Shown: in pieces, positions 1 to 11,429 of the stretch
Position numbering within the stretch: position 1 is the first letter of the stretch
How the letters are laid out: each line of letters starts with the position of its first letter
From: Fulvia fulva
Taxonomy: Eukaryota; Ascomycota; Dothideomycetes; Mycosphaerellales; Mycosphaerellaceae
DNA: 64,000 bases
Assembly: GCF_020509005.1 (NCBI RefSeq)
Contig: NC_063015.1
Location: 2,418,001 to 2,482,000 of the forward strand
Direction of reading: 5' to 3'
Program-made: the position numbers and the translations under genes
Notes under the pieces: generated by a model
Databases searched by the model: none
The model's input: the letters and a program-made list of their open reading frames with translations, nothing else
Told to the model about the DNA's origin: nothing

Positions 1-3000
1 TCGCTCTCCTACTTAGTGACCTATTTCTTAACTACTTCATTCTCTTACGGTATAAGCTTATAGGGTTTACGGTAAGGAGGCTATTATAGGCCGTCGGGCT
101 TAATATAGATTTTATAGTTAATACCCGGCCTATAAGGCGGGAGCTCTTTATAGTCTTTAGCTAAGAACGCGTCCGTAATATAATAGTACTCGGGCGGAAG
201 CTTCTCCTTTGGGTTGTAGTTAAATTGCTTATTTAGGAACTAATTAAGGTCGTTAGCTAACATTACGCTTAGCTTTAACTCGCTATTACTATCTGTTCCG
301 CTAGACTCGTTACTAGTAGGTAGAATATAGAAGTACTCGGCCCTAGGCCGGTACGTATATATCTCCTAAGCGTAACGACTAACGCCTTAATAGTCTACTT
401 TCTTATCGTCGTCTATATATAAGGACGAGACGTTTAACTCCGCCCCTCCTACCGTAAATCCTAGCGACTCCCCGGTAAAGGGCTCTAGTCCGTATTTTGT
501 ACGTTACCGGTATTAGTAGTTTAGGGACTAAGCTATTATCGAAGTCTTCCTACGAAGACAGTAACTAAAGTAGTAGTCTAATCTAAGGGCCACTTCGCCG
601 GTTTCCTAGAAGATATTAGGGTTATACTAGCTTAACTAAGGTAGGCCGAGGACGATCTTGTATTCGAGGTCGGTTACGTAGTATATTATTTGCTCGTAAT
701 AATAACCGCCGATAATAACGTCGACTAAGGCTACGTATATAATACGCCTAGTACTCGCCTTCCTATCGCCTAGTATTAAGTTCTTACTCTAAACTAGGGG
801 TATTAGAGGGATGTTATGTTTACGTATATATTTCTAATCGAGAAAGAGAGAGGTTAAAGCAGAATCTAGTAGGCCTCGTGCCTTTCCATTTTATATTATT
901 ATAGGTAGTACTATATAAGGGTATATATCCGGTAACTATAGTTCTAATATATAGGCTAATATCTTAAGTTCTCCGCTATAGTCCGTCTCTTATATTCTAT
1001 ACCTCTCGATCTTATACTCTTTCTAATTCTTGTTCTAACTACTATCTACTATACTTAGGTAGTAGCCCCGGCATTTCCCTACTTAGTAGCGAGGGCGCTT
1101 AAGTTCGGAGTCGCGTTACGTAGTCGAGGTAGGCGGTAGTCGCCGTCGTAGCCGTATATCTCGTACTCGGGGTTACTAGTAATATATAGTCCGGTACGGT
1201 AACGGAAGTACTTACCCTACTTCTTTAGATCTTCGCGACCCTCGCGGTTAAGCGGTAGTAGATTCTAAAGGTGTACTAGTAAGTCTTCCTTCTTCTTAAT
1301 GCCTAAGTACTATAGTAGGCGCTATACGATCGCGCCGGTTACGCTAGCTACGGTAGCTATAGTAGTTATTACGTTACTAGTAGGGCCTAGGTTCTAGTTA
1401 CCTCCTCCGCCGCTACTACGAGGGCGGTTATTGTCCTACTAAGGGTATAGCTACTCGGTCTCGTAGAAGGTCTCGTCTAACTCGGTACACTCCTTAATAA
1501 TATCCTATATACTATCTAGGCGACGGTTAACCTCTCGGTCGCCGAATATCTTAACGAAGTACTTACGGTTTAGGCGGTTACGGAAAAGTATTAGCTCGGT
1601 GTCATCCCCCTAGTCTATCTAGGTACGTAACTTCGAGTAACGTACGAAGAATACGATAAAGGATTCCTTCTACTATTACTTATAGGTTATAATATCGACT
1701 ATAGCCTTTATAGCTTCGTTCCGGGTACCGTACTATCGAGTTATCTAGTCTAGTAGCTCCTCGCCGGTACTAAACTCGTTATATAACTAATGTCCTAGGA
1801 TAGGGATACGTAGCTTAATAGTAGTCTAGACTTTACTATTAGTCTATCTATATAGGAAGCGGAGGGTATCCTACTCGGTACGGAAGGTCGATACTATAAG
1901 CTTTAGTAGGATACTCGTATACTAACTATCGAAAGATAGGTCGGCATCGTTCTTAAACTTCTTAGGATCTAGTACTCCCTTACCGATCTCTATACTACGC
2001 TCTAAGGTGCGGTCGATATTAATAAGACGCTCGGCGAGGTCTACTAGCGGTATCTATATACGATTAGTACGTCCTCCTCTAGTACGTACCGTCTCTTAGC
2101 GCTCGTTACGGCGGCGATTATCGCGGCCTCGATCCTTGTCCTTATCGCTACGGCCTAGGCCGTTATTATTATCGTTATCTCTACTACTACCCCTACCGCC
2201 CCCGGTAGCGGCTTTACGATATATACGCTAAAGCTCCTCGAGGGAGGTCTCTCGCGGGTAAGAGCGCGAGCGTAACGGACTACGGCCTCGACGCCTATTA
2301 CCGTTAGTAGTGTTGTCCTCTATAGCTTAGAGTCGAGTCTTTAAGTTATCGATCTCCTTCTATAACGCCTAGTTTATACTCTTAGTATCTTATATCTTCT
2401 TCTTAGCCTCTTATACCTTCTTCTTCTCCTTTTCGCTAAGATCGTAAAATTGCTTATATAGATTATTAGCTTACGTATACTTGTCCTAGACCTCCTTTAT
2501 CTTAGCTAGGTCTAGTACGTTCTTAAGATCCTATACTATCCTCTATAATACGGACTTCTTAGTTCTAAGTATCTAATAGATACGGTCGTATTCGGCGTAG
2601 AGGTTACGGTACTAGTCGTTCTAGAGGGCGTTTATACGTTATAAGACGTCGACTTACTCGGTAGCGGTCTAAGCGGTATTAAATCCTCGTAGGATAAAGT
2701 CGTATAAAGTCTTAGGATAGTCTCGGACTAACTCGGCGAGGTCGTTCGCGTCGACGTTCTAGAAATCGCTAGCGGTAATATGTTTAGCTTCGTCGAGGGA
2801 GTAGTAAATAGGTAGTATGTCGTCGCTACCCTACTCCTAGTACTTATTTAGCTCGTAGAGTTCTATAAAGTTAATAATGCCTCTCTATTCCCTATCGAGT
2901 ACCTTCTCCTATACTATATCTAACTCCTACTAAAGAGCGACGCCGGTATTAATCGTAATACGCCGGTCGTTATCTTAAGTCTAGGACTATAGAAAAGATA

Positions 3001-3472
3001 AGAGATCTAGAAAAAGATATATACGCTTACCTAAGGGCTTTACCGGTAGTAGTATACCGTTCTAGGTCTATAAGTCCTACTAACTCGTTATAGTATCGGT
3101 ATTAACGCGACCTATCGCTATCGCTAAGGTCTTCGCGGCGTTAACTTCTCTAGGTATCTACGTACTTAGCGCCTTACCGTATTCTACTATACGCTCGTAG
3201 TCGCGTATTCTTTAGTTCTATAAGTCTGTTCCTATTATTACGCGTCCCTTACCTAAATCCGTAATCTAGGTAGGGAGGTAGAATAAACTATAAGGGCGCG
3301 CGTACTATAGGGTCCGAGAGAGATAGTTATTATTCTATAAAGCTACGAAAGAGGAGCGCGAGGCGCGGCGAAGTTATAAAGTAAAGCTAAGCCGCGCTAA
3401 CCCGATACGGAAGGTCCGTAGTTTAGCCGGGCCGACGTAGCTATAGTAAGGGGTCACGGGCTACCCGTAATA
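1..3472 (-). mobile_element. G1: RIP-degraded Ty3/Gypsy chromovirus, 5' part
   Basis: This is a minus-strand copy of the same family as the lightly mutated chromovirus at 13760-20981. Read in reverse, 1-180 matches the start of that element's reverse transcriptase (the region before YRGLNAI), about 1250-3250 matches its gag, and an LTR closes the element at 3289-3472. The 3' half lies beyond the window start. Nearly every CpA/TpG has become TpA, giving stops throughout, so nothing here can be translated. CpG-rich patches survive. It sits inside G2, whose integrase relic continues directly after the LTR. The family call rests on LTR and internal matches read by eye; the degree of decay is seen directly. 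Confidence 0.85.
3289..3472 (-). repeat. 5' LTR of G1 (184 bp, RIP-mutated)
   Basis: In reverse complement this matches the 184-bp LTRs at 13760-13943 and 20798-20981, with C-to-T and G-to-A changes at CpA/TpG sites; the CpG-rich core is recognisable. The outer end reads as a mutated form of TGTCACGGG. The right edge gives the insertion point of G1 into G2. Confidence 0.85.
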
Positions 3473-6048
3473 GAAGGTCTAGCTTGCCGTCTACGTATTA
3501 TAGTAGTTTGCCGTAGTTAGCTATAAATAGTAACACTCCTATACTTTTAGATACTCTATTATTAGCTATAAATTCTACTAGCGGTAGCTAATCCGGCTAA
3601 TCGTCCTAGGTATAGTTAATAAAAGCTCGGAGGTACTTTTCTATTTCCTTATTTATATTCTCGCTCTATCTATCGGTCTCGGGGTAGTATCTAGTAGATA
3701 ACTTTCGCTTGATCTATAGTAACTCGTAGAGGCGTTACTAGAATACTAATAACTATTACGGACCGCGATCGGACGTAATCGACTTTAGGAGCCCGTACCT
3801 ACTAAATATATACTTAATATAGATATACGCGATATACTCGGCCTTTATACTTAGTACTAGGATTAGGTGCCTCTCCTTACTTAGTCTATTAGTTACTATT
3901 AGGACGTTCTAATAGGTCTAACTATTAGTAGTATAGCCTCCTTCGGGTAGCTCGACTACGAAGTCTATAGCTACGTCTTCCTAGGTATTGAATAGAATTA
4001 GTATCGGGTATAGTAGGCTATATAGCTTTTTAGTTAAAGTCGTAGTGTTTATATATACTCGATAACTACGGTAGAAAGTACGAACGGTACGCGCTATCCT
4101 CGGCTATACGTAGTACTAGGTAATCTTCTTATATATCTTAGCTCTTCCTAGATGTCCGGTAGTAGGTATATCGTAGAAGGACTTAATAATTCGGCTATAG
4201 ACCGTATAATGCTTATCTTTAGACGGTAGTACAAACAGTCTAAGCCTACTAAACCGGTTCTTTATATAGATTATATCGTTAATAATAATAGCGTCGCGGT
4301 CGTTAAGCTTACTACTACGGAGTAAAGTTACCTTCTATTTATTACGGAGTTACTATAGAGCTTCTTAGGCGTTGTCTTAGTTATATAGATTCCGGATATT
4401 AGTCTCGAGGCCCGAGTCGATAACTATACTAGTATTCGTAGTCGTAGCTATAGACATAATCCTACTAGCTAAGAGACTTAGAGCCTTAGAGGCGGAGACG
4501 TTTATTCCCGCTATACTAAGAAATCGTTTAGGGCCGAGTAGTACGCGGTTTTAGTATTATCGGCGTAGGTCGTTAGTATTATACCGCTCCGGTAGGTCCT
4601 ACGTCCGTCGTATTAGGCTATCGGGCTTTCTACCTTATTTGCCCGGTCGATATACGATCTTAAAGAAGAACTAGGAGAGGAATTTAGCCTAGCGTACTTA
4701 GCGTCGGTTTAGCTCTTTTATAGTTATAAACTACTCTAGGTTTTTATAGTCGGAGTAGATAAGTACCGGCTTACCGCTATCTTATAGGTTCTTAAAGTAG
4801 CCTTCCTTACTATCTATATCTCCGGCTATAAGCTTAGGTTACTATTCTTCGAAGGCCTTAATGATCGTAAGTAGTTCCTTATTATAGATGTCGTAATTAT
4901 ATTCCTAGGGGGACATCTTCTTAGAAAGGTAAGCGATAGGCCGTAGTACGCCGTCTTTATCTCGCTAGCTAAGTATAGTAGCCGTTATAAAGTCAGATAT
5001 ATTAGTTTCGAGTACTATCTCTCTTCCGGGTTTAAATATAGCTAATATAATACCTTTAGCGTCCGTAAATACCTATTTAAGTCCCTCGATTACCTATTGA
5101 TATTCTAGGGACTATATAAATACTACGTCCTTCTTAGTAAGCCTAACTAGCGGTAGGGCGATCTTACTATAGTTCTTAATAAATCTTGGGTAAAAGCCTA
5201 CGAATCCGTTAAACGCGAGGATATCCTTAGTCGACTACGGCGTAGCCTAGTCTCGTATAGCCTACACTTTAGCTAGGTCTATAGACACGCCGTCCTTACT
5301 AATAATAAGGCCTAGGTACTTCGTAGATTACGTATAGAACTCGTACTTAGAGAAGTCTAGTTATAATCTCGCGCCTTAAATCTTCTAAAGGACCTTCTTT
5401 ATATATTCTATATACTCTTCCCGGGTGTCGCTAAAGATAAGAATGTCGTCTAAGTATATAGAGTAGAAATTATCTAGAAACTCGCGAAGAGTATTGTTAA
5501 TATAAGACTGAAATGTACCTAGCGTAGTATATAATCTAAACGGTATTACTAAGCACTCGAACTGTCTATATCTAGTAGTAAATATAGTCTTCTATTCGTG
5601 ACCCTCTGTAATACGGATACGATTAAAGGCGGCGATTATATCGAGCTTAGTAAACTACTTCTTACCCGCTATCCTATTAAGCGTGTCTTATATTAAGGGA
5701 ATAGGGTATCTAGATTTCAACGTAATAGTATTTAGGCCGCGATAGTCTATATATACCCGAAGTCTACTACTAGGCTTACGTACTATAAGTACGGGCGAAG
5801 CTATATCCGCTCGTCCTACGTACCTTCGAATCTTCTAGTCGGCTAGATAGCTATCTATCTAACGCTTGATCACTTTATCCTCCTAAGGCGATATACGGAA
5901 TAGATGCTTAAAAGGTAGCTTACTTCCTTCCTTAAGGTTAATCTTATTAATCGATACCTAGTCGGTATAGTAGTAGCTTATATACCGCCTAAGCCGAGAA
6001 GGTTCGGGCGTACTTACGGTACTCGGGTAGTAGGTGATCTATCGGGTC
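3473..6048 (-). mobile_element. G2 segment 1: RIP-degraded Gypsy integrase, RNase H and RT
   Basis: This is the minus-strand relic of a second Gypsy element. In reverse complement, about 3500-3750 resembles the integrase C-terminal region (a DDW..W.L..AEF-like stretch once RIP changes are allowed for), about 4500-4700 the integrase zinc-binding region, about 4620-5100 RNase H and about 5100-6048 reverse transcriptase. No ORF survives. The sequence stops at the Copia-1 insertion and resumes at 11665-11670. Its family differs from G1, since the LTR and gag do not match. Domain limits are approximate. Confidence 0.75.
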
Positions 6049-6284
6049 TGTTAAGATGTAGCATCTCAAAGGGAGTCAACAATCAGGAAGTGATCTGGCA
6101 GCCTGAGGCATCCACGATGACTCAGCTTGTAGGGAGATACCTTCTCTCCCCTTTAGCTTAGATAGACATCTAACACAATCAACATATTGGTTCCTGATAT
6201 ATTGCTGCATGCTCGTGCTATTAGTCAGTTGAAGATTGATCTCTTACTCCACTCCGCTGCCATCCACCCGTACCTGTTTCAACA
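6049..6284 (+). repeat. Copia-1 5' LTR
   Basis: It begins TGTTAAGATG and ends TTTCAACA, so it carries the usual TG...CA ends. It is 236 bp, one T longer than the 3' LTR. A RIP-mutated solo relative lies at 45630-45864. Confidence 0.95.
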
Positions 6285-6296
6285 GGTTATGAGCCC
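6285..6296 (+). promoter_or_regulatory. Copia-1 primer-binding site (initiator tRNA anticodon arm)
   Basis: The bases GGTTATGAGCCC directly follow the 5' LTR. They are complementary to the anticodon stem-loop (CUCAUAACC region) of eukaryotic initiator tRNA-Met, not to a tRNA 3' end. Drosophila copia is known to prime from an internal initiator tRNA-Met fragment, so half-tRNA priming is inferred here. Copia-2 has a RIP-altered version at 39605. Confidence 0.8.
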
Positions 6297-6732
6297 GGGT
6301 TTGTGCAGGAATAAGAGCAACCTATATCAGTACAGGTTACTTGTATCCCTTGCTATCGTAGCAGAAAACATCTGGGAATCAGAAGTCTACCCCGTCTATC
6401 CTATCAAGGAGCTTAGTTCGATACTAAGTGATAGGTAACCCAGACAAGGACTCTGTGCGGCTTACTCAAAGCCAATACCTTGAAGATACTCTGTAGGCAG
6501 AACTGCATCGAGATACTATCAAGAAGGACTTCAAGTAAGTCATTTGAAGCTCTGCTAGGAGAGACAGACCTGTGTCCTAGCCCCGAGACCTCACACCGCT
6601 CCTTCTTTACTTTACCAAGCAGGCCTTGGTATCCACACCTACGAACTTTCCCATTCTACACCAGAAGCCTCAGCAGGATCTGAGCCACCACCTTGGAACA
6701 TACACACCTTGTTTCATTACATCCAATTTATT

Positions 6733-9700
6733 ATGGATTCATACCAAGAGAAGACAGAGGAGAAGGGAGGCAAAATCCCAATTCTTGGGAGGGACAATTG
6801 GAAGAGATGGTTCAACCTTCAGAGATACAAGATGGAGAGCCAATCAGCATTCTTTGCAATTGATGACCTAATGGAAGTGTCTTTTGACAACATCAAGGGC
6901 AAGACTCTGAAACTCCAAGAAGAGGCTACAACCAAAGAGATCCTCAATACGCCAACATGGACAAGACACAATGCAGTATTCAACTTCAGTATCCTTAGTA
7001 GGATCACAGAAGAAGATGAATTTGAGCTTGAGGGCTCATGTGAATCTGGAAGAGCTGCTGAGAAGTGGGTGTATCTCTGGAACAAGTATAGCCAGGTGCT
7101 ACCAACCCATGCACATGAGCTCACAAAGCAATTTGTGACCTTTGAGATGAGTGAAGAGTTCACCATCAGATCCGCATGGACACACCTGGTTTCTCTTGGA
7201 AAAAGGATTGCTGATGTTGACCCAGAGGGTCAGCATTACAGGAAAGCTGATGTGAGGATGACCCAGCTCTTAAGCTCACTGCCACCTGACTACCATGTAG
7301 CCAGGGATACTATCATGGCTCAGCCAAAGATGGATCATGAAAGGACCTTAAAGATCCTTGAAGCTCAAGAAGCCAGGTTGGATCCCTCTAAGGCTGAGTA
7401 TGGCATGGCAGCCACCTGGGTCAAGCCCTCAGGTCTAGCAAGACCACTCTCCTGCCTTCTCTGTGAGAAGGATCATCTGATCAAGGACTGCCCTAGTTTG
7501 CCTGAGGCAAGAAAGGTCCTTAGATCTCATTCCCAACCACCATCTTCCCAGAATACAACACATGTCAAGAAGAAGAGAACTCCACCACCCACTTCAAGGA
7601 GGACACCAAGAGAGAAGTCCTCTATGGAAGAACTTAAGAAAATGGTGAAGAAACTCAGCTCTGACATGCTGTCACTCCAGAAGAACCAGGCCCAGTCTTA
7701 TACCTCTAAAGCAAAGAAGACTGGAAAAGGTTTCTCCGCCCAAGAGTCACCATGCAGCTCATCCCCAGAGACAATGTCTGATGATGATGAGTATGATGAA
7801 GTGGCTCACTCAACTGCAGAAGTCCAAGGCAAGTTCCCCTCGTCAGAGTGGTTACTTGACTCCTGTGCTTCATCCCATATGACTGACCAAAGCTGCCTCT
7901 TTAGATCTATGACTCCCTTGACAAGGAAGAAATGGATCAAAGTGGGAGGTGGGTTTTTATTGGCCACTCATATTGGGAATGCAGAGATGAGTGGGAGAGC
8001 TGGCAGAAAAGTTGTTTTGGAAGATGTCCTGCTTGTACCCAAGCTAGGAGTGAACCTGGTTTCATGGAACCAGTTTAGCAAGCAGTTTGGTGTGCAACCT
8101 CCATCATTTTCTCTTGTTTCCCCCTCTGGTGAGACTGTTGTCCAGACAAAGCTCCTTGGGGGGGTTCCATTCATTGATGAGATTTCTCCTCTCCTACAAG
8201 AACGGGCACATTACTCATCATGTGCACCACCAATGGAGAATGCCTTTGTGACTGCTCAATCAGAGACCGACCTGAAGCAGTGGGAGCTTTGGCATAGAAG
8301 ATTTGCACACTTTGGGAAGAATTTGCTCCAGAATCTTCACAAGGTAACAGACTTGAAAGAACCCATTCCTATCCCTAAGGATGGCTTTCACCAGTGCAGA
8401 GTATGCTCAATAGCAAAGATGAAGAAGTACAAAGGCAAAGTTACAGAGAGAAGACCTGAAAGACTTGCCCTTGTATCTATTGACATATGTGGCCCACTAC
8501 CAATCTCAAGACTAGGATTCAAATACTGGCTTGAGATTGTTGACAACTTCTCTAGGAAGAAGTGGACCTTTCCTCTTAGGAAAAGAGAAGATGCTCCAGT
8601 TGCTCTCCAGAACTGGAAGATCAAAGCAGAGAGGAAATCATCAGCGCAGCTGAAAGCAGTAAGACTTGACAATGCAAAAGAACTTATTGCATTAGTGAAG
8701 CAGTGGGAGAAGGATTTTGGGATTGGGCTCGAGCCGACTGAGGCATACAACTCTCTACAGAATGGACCAGTTGAGAGGTCAATACAAACCTCAGAGGACT
8801 CTATAAGGGCAATGCTTGAAGAGGCTAAAATGCCGGTTGAATTTTGGCCTGAAGCACTAGAGGCCCAAACTTATATGAGGAACAAACTGCCAAATGGCCC
8901 AGATTACGATGGGTTCAAGGTTTCACCAGATGAGGCTTTTGATGGTATCAAACCGACCATCAACCATTTGAAAGTTTGGGGATGCAAAGCTGTTGTCTAT
9001 ATGGACACAAGATCCCAACCTCAATGGGCAAGAAGTGACAAGCTAATGAATAGGGGTAAAGAAGCAGTGTTTATTGGGTATGTTGAAAACACAGCTAAAG
9101 CCTGGCTCTTTTGGGAACCAGACATGAGAGCTGTTAAACAACACACACATGCAGACTTCTTTGAGGACCAGCCTGGAGGTGATATGGGTCTCAATGTTCC
9201 AACATTGAATCTACCAAGCAGTGCACCAGCTAGGAAGCCCTTAGGAAGGCCGAGGAAGAACGTATCCTTAGGACAATCTACCTACCATTCAGGCGTCCAT
9301 CAGAGCCCCCCCGAAATAGATCAGCCAATTGAGAGCCCTAAAGTCGCTCAGCCGAGAAAGCTGTTTGTGCAACTTCCCCAGCCTCCGGAGAACGTAGGGG
9401 AATTTCAGAAAATCGATCAGCCAATTGAGAGAAGCTCCCTAGATCCCCAGGAAATAGACGTTACTAGGTCACAAGTGACGGTCCCTAAATCATCCCTTAG
9501 AAAGAGAAAGGCTGACTATGATGTTGAGGGCTATGACATGAAACAGAAAGCCCCAAGATCCATGGTCCCTAAGCCCGAACTAACCACTGAAGTGGGAGAA
9601 GCAATGGACCTCTCAGAGAACCTTGCTGCTTTTCACCAAGCTTTCTTTGCAGCCATGCAATCAGTGGACAGTTCAATACCATGGGATAGCGAATTCCTGG

Positions 9701-11364
9701 AAGAAGTTGAGGAAATGGCCTTTGCAGCAACTGTAGAAGCCATTGCATACAAGCAAGAGGTCCCAATTCCAAAATCCTACAAGGATGCTGTGAATGACAA
9801 GAAATGGGGACATCTTTGGAAGGAAGCAATCCAAAAGGAACTAGATGCTCTACAGAGTAACAACACCTGGGAAAATTCTGTTCCACCAAAAGGAGCAAAT
9901 CTGGTTACATCAAGATGGGTCTTTGATATTAAGAGAAGCATTAGTGGAGCTATTGAAAAGTTCAAGGCTAGACTAGTTGCAAGGGGCTTCTCACAGAAGT
10001 TTGGTGTTGACTTTATGGAGACATTTGCACCTACAGTAAGACAGGACACCCTTAGGGTGTTTATGGCTATTGTGTGTAAGAAGGATCTTCATCTTCACCA
10101 AGTGGATGTCAACAATGCATTCACAGAAAGCACCCTCCATGAAGACATCTTCATGTTACCACCACCAGGAGTTGAGCTTCCACCAAACATGGTGTTCAAA
10201 ATCCTCAAAAGCTTGTATGGACTTAAGCAAGCAGCTAGAGATTGGAATCAACTCTGTGTGTCAAAGCTCAGAGAGATTGGATTCACACAGTCAGAAGTGG
10301 ATCCATGCCTACTTATCCATAAGAAGAGGGAGATCATAATCCTTATACATGTGGATGACATTCCAATTGCTGCACCAAAGTTGACAGATGTTCTCTGGTT
10401 CAAAAGAGAACTTGGCAAGATCTTCAAGATCAAAGATCTAGGTGAACCTGAAAAGATCCTTGGCATGAGAGTCACAAGGGACAGGAAGAGAGGAATCCTG
10501 AAACTTGACCAAGGACACTTTGTTAGGGACAGCCTAGCCAAGATGGGAATGAACCATGAGAAGGCAGCACCTACACACTCACCCATGGACAGCTATGAGG
10601 CCCTCAAACCTTCAAGCCACATGGATGAGAGGTGTGACAAGGCAGAGTACCAGAGTATTAATGGTACTTGGATGTGGCCAGCAACAATCACAAGGCCAGA
10701 CATCGCTTTTGCCCTAGGAAGGATGAGCTCATTTGTGAGTGACCCATCCACCTACCACATGAAGGCTTTGAAGAAGATCACTAGGTACCTAAGATCATAC
10801 CCTGATCTAGGACTTCAGTTCTCAAAGTCTGGAAAAGGACACCTTATTGGATACTGTGATTCTGATTATGCAATGGACAAAGCAGACAGAGTCTCAATCC
10901 TTGGGTATGTCTTCTTCCTCTGTGGGGCACCAGTTTCTTGGATGAGCAAGAAGCAAAAGTCTGTAGCAACATCCACAATGGAGGCTGAATACATGGCTAT
11001 GAATGCATGTGCGAAGCAGTCCCAATTCCTAGCTTCACTGCTAAGGGAAATGGATTGTCCAGAGTTAGTGGGAGACTGTTCCCATCAACCAAGAATCACT
11101 GGAAACCAGGAGACTGTATCAAATTTGAGACCAGTCCAATTAAGAGGTGACAATCAAGCTGCCCTCACCCTAGTGAAAGATGCACATGTTCATGACAAGT
11201 CGAAGCACATTGACATTGCCTATAACGCTGTTAGGAAACTTTGGTGGAGGAGGCTTATTGCTGTTGAGTACACCCCAACCTCTGAGATGGTTGCAGACGG
11301 GTTTACAAAACCAAAGACTGGTCCACACTTCCAGAGGTTTGTAAGCCAGCTGAACCTGTCATAA
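6733..11364 (+). CDS. Copia-1 Gag-Pol polyprotein
   Basis: This is one uninterrupted frame of 1543 aa. The reading frame is open eight codons further up from a TTG, but ATG at 6733 is the first methionine. Seen in order: a Gag region; a zinc knuckle at C241 (CLLCEKDHLIKDC, spacing C-x2-C-x3-H-x4-C, one residue short of the usual x4); a protease motif LLDSCASSHM around D376; the integrase HHCC region (WHRRFAHFG ... CRVC); a DDE triad at D584, D646 and E681; reverse transcriptase with YGLKQAARDW and HVDDI (D1208, D1209); and RNase H with GYCDSDYA, STMEAEY, GDNQAAL and KHIDI. The integrase-RT linker around 9320-9440 repeats the peptide IDQPIE. The protein should drive particle formation, maturation, reverse transcription and integration. 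All core residues are present apart from the odd DSC and HVDD variants. Confidence 0.96.
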   Translation: MDSYQEKTEEKGGKIPILGRDNWKRWFNLQRYKMESQSAFFAIDDLMEVSFDNIKGKTLKLQEEATTKEILNTPTWTRHNAVFNFSILSRITEEDEFELEGSCESGRAAEKWVYLWNKYSQVLPTHAHELTKQFVTFEMSEEFTIRSAWTHLVSLGKRIADVDPEGQHYRKADVRMTQLLSSLPPDYHVARDTIMAQPKMDHERTLKILEAQEARLDPSKAEYGMAATWVKPSGLARPLSCLLCEKDHLIKDCPSLPEARKVLRSHSQPPSSQNTTHVKKKRTPPPTSRRTPREKSSMEELKKMVKKLSSDMLSLQKNQAQSYTSKAKKTGKGFSAQESPCSSSPETMSDDDEYDEVAHSTAEVQGKFPSSEWLLDSCASSHMTDQSCLFRSMTPLTRKKWIKVGGGFLLATHIGNAEMSGRAGRKVVLEDVLLVPKLGVNLVSWNQFSKQFGVQPPSFSLVSPSGETVVQTKLLGGVPFIDEISPLLQERAHYSSCAPPMENAFVTAQSETDLKQWELWHRRFAHFGKNLLQNLHKVTDLKEPIPIPKDGFHQCRVCSIAKMKKYKGKVTERRPERLALVSIDICGPLPISRLGFKYWLEIVDNFSRKKWTFPLRKREDAPVALQNWKIKAERKSSAQLKAVRLDNAKELIALVKQWEKDFGIGLEPTEAYNSLQNGPVERSIQTSEDSIRAMLEEAKMPVEFWPEALEAQTYMRNKLPNGPDYDGFKVSPDEAFDGIKPTINHLKVWGCKAVVYMDTRSQPQWARSDKLMNRGKEAVFIGYVENTAKAWLFWEPDMRAVKQHTHADFFEDQPGGDMGLNVPTLNLPSSAPARKPLGRPRKNVSLGQSTYHSGVHQSPPEIDQPIESPKVAQPRKLFVQLPQPPENVGEFQKIDQPIERSSLDPQEIDVTRSQVTVPKSSLRKRKADYDVEGYDMKQKAPRSMVPKPELTTEVGEAMDLSENLAAFHQAFFAAMQSVDSSIPWDSEFLEEVEEMAFAATVEAIAYKQEVPIPKSYKDAVNDKKWGHLWKEAIQKELDALQSNNTWENSVPPKGANLVTSRWVFDIKRSISGAIEKFKARLVARGFSQKFGVDFMETFAPTVRQDTLRVFMAIVCKKDLHLHQVDVNNAFTESTLHEDIFMLPPPGVELPPNMVFKILKSLYGLKQAARDWNQLCVSKLREIGFTQSEVDPCLLIHKKREIIILIHVDDIPIAAPKLTDVLWFKRELGKIFKIKDLGEPEKILGMRVTRDRKRGILKLDQGHFVRDSLAKMGMNHEKAAPTHSPMDSYEALKPSSHMDERCDKAEYQSINGTWMWPATITRPDIAFALGRMSSFVSDPSTYHMKALKKITRYLRSYPDLGLQFSKSGKGHLIGYCDSDYAMDKADRVSILGYVFFLCGAPVSWMSKKQKSVATSTMEAEYMAMNACAKQSQFLASLLREMDCPELVGDCSHQPRITGNQETVSNLRPVQLRGDNQAALTLVKDAHVHDKSKHIDIAYNAVRKLWWRRLIAVEYTPTSEMVADGFTKPKTGPHFQRFVSQLNLS

Positions 11365-11429
11365 AAAGGTCCAAGTACTATTGACAGGAAGTGAGCAGAC
11401 TGTAACCTCCCATACGAGATGAGTGGGAG

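Noticed and set aside
6187..6683. Two short forward frames in and after the Copia-1 5' LTR
   Set aside because: They overlap the LTR, primer site and leader, have no domain, and start from non-ATG or chance codons.
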